Origin: Volvariella volvacea V23
Taxonomy: Eukaryota; Basidiomycota; Agaricomycetes; Agaricales; Pluteaceae
Direction: 5' to 3'
Length of the DNA: 51,198 bases
Assembly (NCBI GenBank): GCA_000349905.1
Contig: KB722752.1
Coordinates: 1-51,198 of the forward strand
Part shown: positions 47,550-51,198 of the stretch, piece by piece
Position numbering within the stretch: the stretch's first letter is position 1
Layout: every line of letters begins with the position of its first letter
Made by a program: the position numbers and the translations under genes
Notes under the pieces: model-generated
What the model was told of the DNA's origin: nothing
Database searches by the model: none
The model's input: only the letters and a program-made list of their open reading frames with translations

Positions 47550-48968
47550 ATGATTATATTAACACCTACAGATGAGGAACAACTATTCTGGAAAGGGCAT
47601 CTGCTCAATACGCAAAGAACCACTTCGCAGGCGAATTCGACGCTAATAGAAGATGTTCACGCTTGCTGCTATACCCCCATCTTTGCTTCTTCCCTACCGC
47701 CATCTCCACTTGTCACTCTGCCAGTAGAACTGCTTTGCAAGATATTCTGGCACTCAGTTCGAGATCGTTTCTACGACGAGACATACAACTTCCTCATCGA
47801 ACCTGCTGAACCCACGAAAATAGCTCAGGTTTGTCGATACTGGCGTGTCGTTGCACTCAGTGATCCTACACTCTGGGCTTCCCTCGGCGTGCACCTGATC
47901 AATCATTCCTCTGTTCAACGAGCTCGCCTATGGCTCATACGGACAGGCTCCTCCTGCCCTCTATCGTTAGGCTTCGGGGGTCTGTATGATTCTGACCCCA
48001 AAGCCATGAATGATCTGATGAACCTCTATATATCACATCGCCGACGCTGGTCCAAGGTTTCTTTTCAGTTCCCACCCACGGGTATCAATTCCCTACAGCT
48101 GCTGGCTCGACTTCCGCATGCAGCTGCGCCTCAATTGAATGTAGCTGTGTTAGAGTGTAGGGGTTGTCCCGTTGAAATGATGCAGCAAGCCTGGGATGCT
48201 CTCAGCTCCTCACCAAATTTTAATACCACTCGTCTTCGTGGCCTGACTCGTGGATTCATGCCAACCCTACCTTGGTCTCAATTGGATCAAGCGTCGTTCA
48301 AAAACGTTGGTGCTCAGGCAATAGTGGACATTCTCCCACACTGTCAGCGACTCACACACCTGCAAGTTGGATACCCATTTCGTGATGGATTCCCAAGCGT
48401 TTCAACTCCGATCACCTTGCGCTCATTACGAAGGCTCGAGCTGTATGTTCCTGGGGGTTCTATGCCTCTTCTCAGGTGCTTGACCGCCCCTCATCTCCGC
48501 GAACTCTTAATTATCCAACCTGAGGGCGGGAATCTCGATCCAAACCCTACCGCCTTTCACGATTTTCTTGCTCGATCTTGTTGCACTTTGGAATTCCTCA
48601 AGTTTAGCGACTTTCGAATTGACGAAGAGACCTTCGTTCATTTCATCAATTCGCCAATGCTTTCGGGCGTTAAGAGTGCTATTCTAAGCGGTCGTATATC
48701 TAATCATGCCGTTAAGGCCCTTACCCTGCCCTCGGTATTCGCAGATACTAACGGTGGGGCCAGCGTCCTTCCCTCACTGCAATTTCTTGAATTAAGGAAC
48801 TGCAAGGGGTTAGAATGTGGAATGATGGAACAAATGCTGTTATCTCGTGCATGGACAGGATGCCAAGGTCTGAAAGCAGTTGAGCTAGTGATTGAAAAGA
48901 GTTATATATTGGACCAATCCATGATAAATACTATGAAGCCGTTGCATATAACTCGGAGGTACCTCTGA
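47550..48968 (+). CDS. F-box protein with LRR-like C-terminus (right copy)
   Basis: This 472-residue single-exon protein starts at ATG 47550 (MIILTPTDEEQLFWKGH). The F-box lies at LVTLPVELLCKIFWHSVRD and KIAQVCRYWRVVALSDPTLW. LRR-like strings follow (LTHLQVGYPF, LRSLRRLELYVPGG, LEFLKFSDFRIDEETF). It is the homologue of the gene at 2238-3650. The first half is nearly the same in both, while the second half differs at many positions. It probably recruits a target to an SCF ubiquitin ligase; the target is unknown. It is convergent with the membrane protein at 49148-50983, keeping the arrangement of the left arm. Confidence 0.86.
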   Translation: MIILTPTDEEQLFWKGHLLNTQRTTSQANSTLIEDVHACCYTPIFASSLPPSPLVTLPVELLCKIFWHSVRDRFYDETYNFLIEPAEPTKIAQVCRYWRVVALSDPTLWASLGVHLINHSSVQRARLWLIRTGSSCPLSLGFGGLYDSDPKAMNDLMNLYISHRRRWSKVSFQFPPTGINSLQLLARLPHAAAPQLNVAVLECRGCPVEMMQQAWDALSSSPNFNTTRLRGLTRGFMPTLPWSQLDQASFKNVGAQAIVDILPHCQRLTHLQVGYPFRDGFPSVSTPITLRSLRRLELYVPGGSMPLLRCLTAPHLRELLIIQPEGGNLDPNPTAFHDFLARSCCTLEFLKFSDFRIDEETFVHFINSPMLSGVKSAILSGRISNHAVKALTLPSVFADTNGGASVLPSLQFLELRNCKGLECGMMEQMLLSRAWTGCQGLKAVELVIEKSYILDQSMINTMKPLHITRRYL

Positions 48969-49147
48969 CATAGCATTTACACAGTTACAAGTAGTTCGTG
49001 TACGAACGCAGTGACTAAAAATTACTTGTATAATGGTGCACACTGGAGAAGAGTGATGCTCTTTCGTAGTAAAAGATGTCATGAGAATCATTCTACTCAA
49101 CTGTTTGAGGCCACTCACAGCATGATTTATGACATCAATTCTTATGA

Positions 49148-50983
49148 TTAATAAGTGTTTGATATCATTACAAGCTTCTTCCACTTAGTCTCGAGTAATT
49201 GGGATTGTTCCAGGGTGGGGGTGAACCTCAGGAAGGCACAGGGTTGTCGTCTTGCATCGAGGTCCAATTCCAAATTGTCAAGATCTTCGATTGCGGAGTT
49301 TCTAAGGTGGAGATGCCACTCAGCGCCACTCTCAGGATCCAAGGAACTGAGCAATTCATTGGCATTCGTTAAAGAGGCGATCTCGATGTGCTTAAGCTTG
49401 TAATGAACTAGAGTAGCTCCTGCAAGAGGTATCTCTTCATTTGAACTGCGGGAAGTAACATCGAGGTGCAGATCCCTGAGTTGGGGGCAGGCATCTATAA
49501 TGCGAAGGCACTGTGCGTCCGAGAGAGGGAGAGAAAGGGAGAGACTCGTGAGATCAGTCCAAGGGACATTACCATTCATCCATTCCTTCGGGAATAACTC
49601 CACTCCTCCATCCCATTCCAATTCCTTCAACCCGGAGAGCGCTTGCAACGAGTCGGCGAAGATCGCCTGGTCAATTTCGCCATCCAGATTGGAGTTAGAA
49701 GGGGCCTTGAGTGTAAGCTTCTCCATGACTACGCTGCTGGAAAGGGTTTGAAGGAGGCTGCGATTCAGTTCAGCGCTCCTTGGGGTTTGATGCTTCGTGA
49801 GGTCAATAGTCAAAGTGGGAGGCAGAGCAGAGCGTTCGTGGACCGGGTGACGAAGGATAACTTGGAGGGTCTTCTGAGTCGGGGTAAGATTGTAGACCAG
49901 TTCCCCGACAATTGCATCGTTGTCAGGGAGTGCTTCGTCAGCGGTACGGAGAGGATCTATGATAGCATTGGCATCACCACTCGTGGATGGAGAGATCGCC
50001 TGGGTGTCGGATCCGGCGTCGTCAAGGATAATGGGATCCGATAAAGCCTCTTCAGTTATGCTGGAAATCGTCATCTCTGTTGATGAACGAAGACACTTAT
50101 AACCGGAAGCAGCAGGAGTGTTGATCTCAACCATGGAATCAAGAAGTACCTGTTCTTCAGCTTGTTCACTCGTTGAAGTAACATGGGCTACTTCTACCTC
50201 GCTAACAATAGGATGTGTAGTGTCAAGGAAAGGTTGACGTAAGGGTAGTTGCAGTGGAGAGAGTGCAGGTGAGAGACATGAGCGCATGGGGTTGAATGGA
50301 CTGAGAGGGGGTGATGAAGGAGGAGTCAAGAATCCAAGTGCATTTGATGCGAGATGATCGTCTTCAATATTTAATCCTAGCGCATTTGAATTTGTTGCAC
50401 CATTTCCGAGTACGAGTAAAGGACCATTGAAAGGGTTGAGCGATCTCAAGATAGGTCCGAATGTGTTCAAATTCCAGGCCAAAGGTGGGTGGGCATATAA
50501 ATCCAGTCCTTGATCTGAGTTTGCCAGTGGAAGAGGAACGCAGTAGAGACGGGGTGCATTGGTCGTTGGAGATTCACGATAGGTTGCGTGTGAAAAAGGC
50601 ATAATGTTCCGCCAGGCGTCAGCAGCAGACACAAGAGAAATTGGAGGGGTACGCGAGAGCCAAAGTACTGCATGATCCAGAATAGGGACTGGTACTTGTC
50701 TACCGAGAATGGGGGAGGCCTGGGCCGGCGGTATCCGCATTCTTGACCACCTCGACGCGTTCCTTCGAGCCATCCAAATTCCGGGACGTATTCGCATTCG
50801 TCTGATTATGTCCATAATCCCAGTGATCCGACCGCTGCCTGAACAATGGAATGAAGGATGAGTGATCAATTGCACGAGCATCAAAGCGGCCAATGTAATG
50901 GCCAGTACCACAGCTACATATGTAGCATCATCCAAGACTTGGATGTATGCAAAAAGTCGGTAGTACGACATGTCTTGATACAT
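49148..50983 (-). CDS. Membrane-anchored protein with LRR-like C-terminus (right copy)
   Basis: This is the homologue of the gene at 216-2063. The frame is open from a TTG at 51031, but the first ATG is at 50983, giving about 611 residues. It has the N-terminal membrane segment (VVLAITLAALMLVQLI), the Ser/Pro-rich middle (LTPPSSPPLSPFNP, identical to the left copy), and the LRR-like C-terminus (LTSLSLSLPLSDAQCLRIID). No stop or frameshift separates it from its partner, although many residues differ, especially in the last ~350. That both copies stay open over ~1.8 kb argues for selection on the protein. The function is unknown. Confidence 0.7.
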   Translation of the reverse strand: MYQDMSYYRLFAYIQVLDDATYVAVVLAITLAALMLVQLITHPSFHCSGSGRITGIMDIIRRMRIRPGIWMARRNASRWSRMRIPPAQASPILGRQVPVPILDHAVLWLSRTPPISLVSAADAWRNIMPFSHATYRESPTTNAPRLYCVPLPLANSDQGLDLYAHPPLAWNLNTFGPILRSLNPFNGPLLVLGNGATNSNALGLNIEDDHLASNALGFLTPPSSPPLSPFNPMRSCLSPALSPLQLPLRQPFLDTTHPIVSEVEVAHVTSTSEQAEEQVLLDSMVEINTPAASGYKCLRSSTEMTISSITEEALSDPIILDDAGSDTQAISPSTSGDANAIIDPLRTADEALPDNDAIVGELVYNLTPTQKTLQVILRHPVHERSALPPTLTIDLTKHQTPRSAELNRSLLQTLSSSVVMEKLTLKAPSNSNLDGEIDQAIFADSLQALSGLKELEWDGGVELFPKEWMNGNVPWTDLTSLSLSLPLSDAQCLRIIDACPQLRDLHLDVTSRSSNEEIPLAGATLVHYKLKHIEIASLTNANELLSSLDPESGAEWHLHLRNSAIEDLDNLELDLDARRQPCAFLRFTPTLEQSQLLETKWKKLVMISNTY

Positions 50984-51198
50984 CTGAGTATGTGCCCTTG
51001 TAAGCTTATGACCCGATGATTTTAACGGCAAAAATCTAACGTACCATTAGATATACGAGACTTGTTGGATCCTGATGCACAGTGTTCTGTGCATATGAGC
51101 GTCGGTTTGTCATAGAGATGTCGAAGGTTGTTGGTCTGAATTTGAACGACAACTCGTGGACGGCTTTATAGGATCTTTGCGAGCAGAAGCCACGTCAT

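Larger units (their letters stand above)
47088..51198. repeat. Right arm of the ~4.1 kb diverged inverted repeat
   Basis: This is the inverted counterpart of 1-4115, with the same two convergent genes and the same inner tail. It runs to the last base, so the outer end is not seen. The outermost ~280 bp are nearly identical to the left arm; identity falls inside the genes. Confidence 0.93.

Overview
This window reads as nuclear DNA of a filamentous basidiomycete, most likely an Agaricomycete. Genes are split by many short introns (about 50-60 nt, GT...AG). The housekeeping proteins look fungal. The accessory genes belong to families expanded in mushroom-forming fungi: FunK1-type kinases, F-box/LRR-like proteins and multi-finger C2H2 proteins. 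I cannot name the species.

The most striking large-scale feature is symmetry. The first ~4.1 kb and the last ~4.1 kb are diverged inverted copies of each other. Each arm holds the same convergent gene pair: a membrane-anchored protein with an LRR-like C-terminus, and a 470-472 aa F-box protein. The repeat reaches both window ends, so it may continue outside. Inside the arms lie two decayed FunK1 kinase copies (about 6.6-8.1 kb on + and 44.0-46.5 kb on -). They are also in mirror orientation, which suggests the ancestral palindrome was larger. An unrelated third F-box gene (4.8-6.4 kb) sits on the left side only.

The interior is mostly conserved housekeeping sequence. From left to right it holds DPM3 (-) divergent from a U1A/U2B''-type snRNP protein (+); a HUL5/UBE3C-type HECT ubiquitin ligase (-); an actin array with one intact 375-aa gene, one wrecked copy and one divergent copy whose 3' end looks broken; a CDP-alcohol phosphotransferase (choline/ethanolamine type, +); a single-pass membrane protein with a PPAY motif (+); two tandem C2H2 proteins (-); a 100-N assembly gap; a small basic/Ser-rich protein (+); a small membrane protein (-); a XanA-type 2-oxoglutarate dioxygenase (+); and the divergent ribosomal-protein pair eL21 (-) and uS4/RPS9 (+).

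Splice structures were worked out by hand for DPM3, U1A, actin, the phosphotransferase, the zinc-finger pair, XanA, eL21 and uS4. Their exon phases sum to complete frames of the expected length. Gene-poor stretches are 14.7-15.9, 24.0-26.8, 32.3-34.8 and 35.5-38.8 kb. I see no intact transposase, reverse transcriptase, integrase, tRNA, rRNA or CRISPR array.
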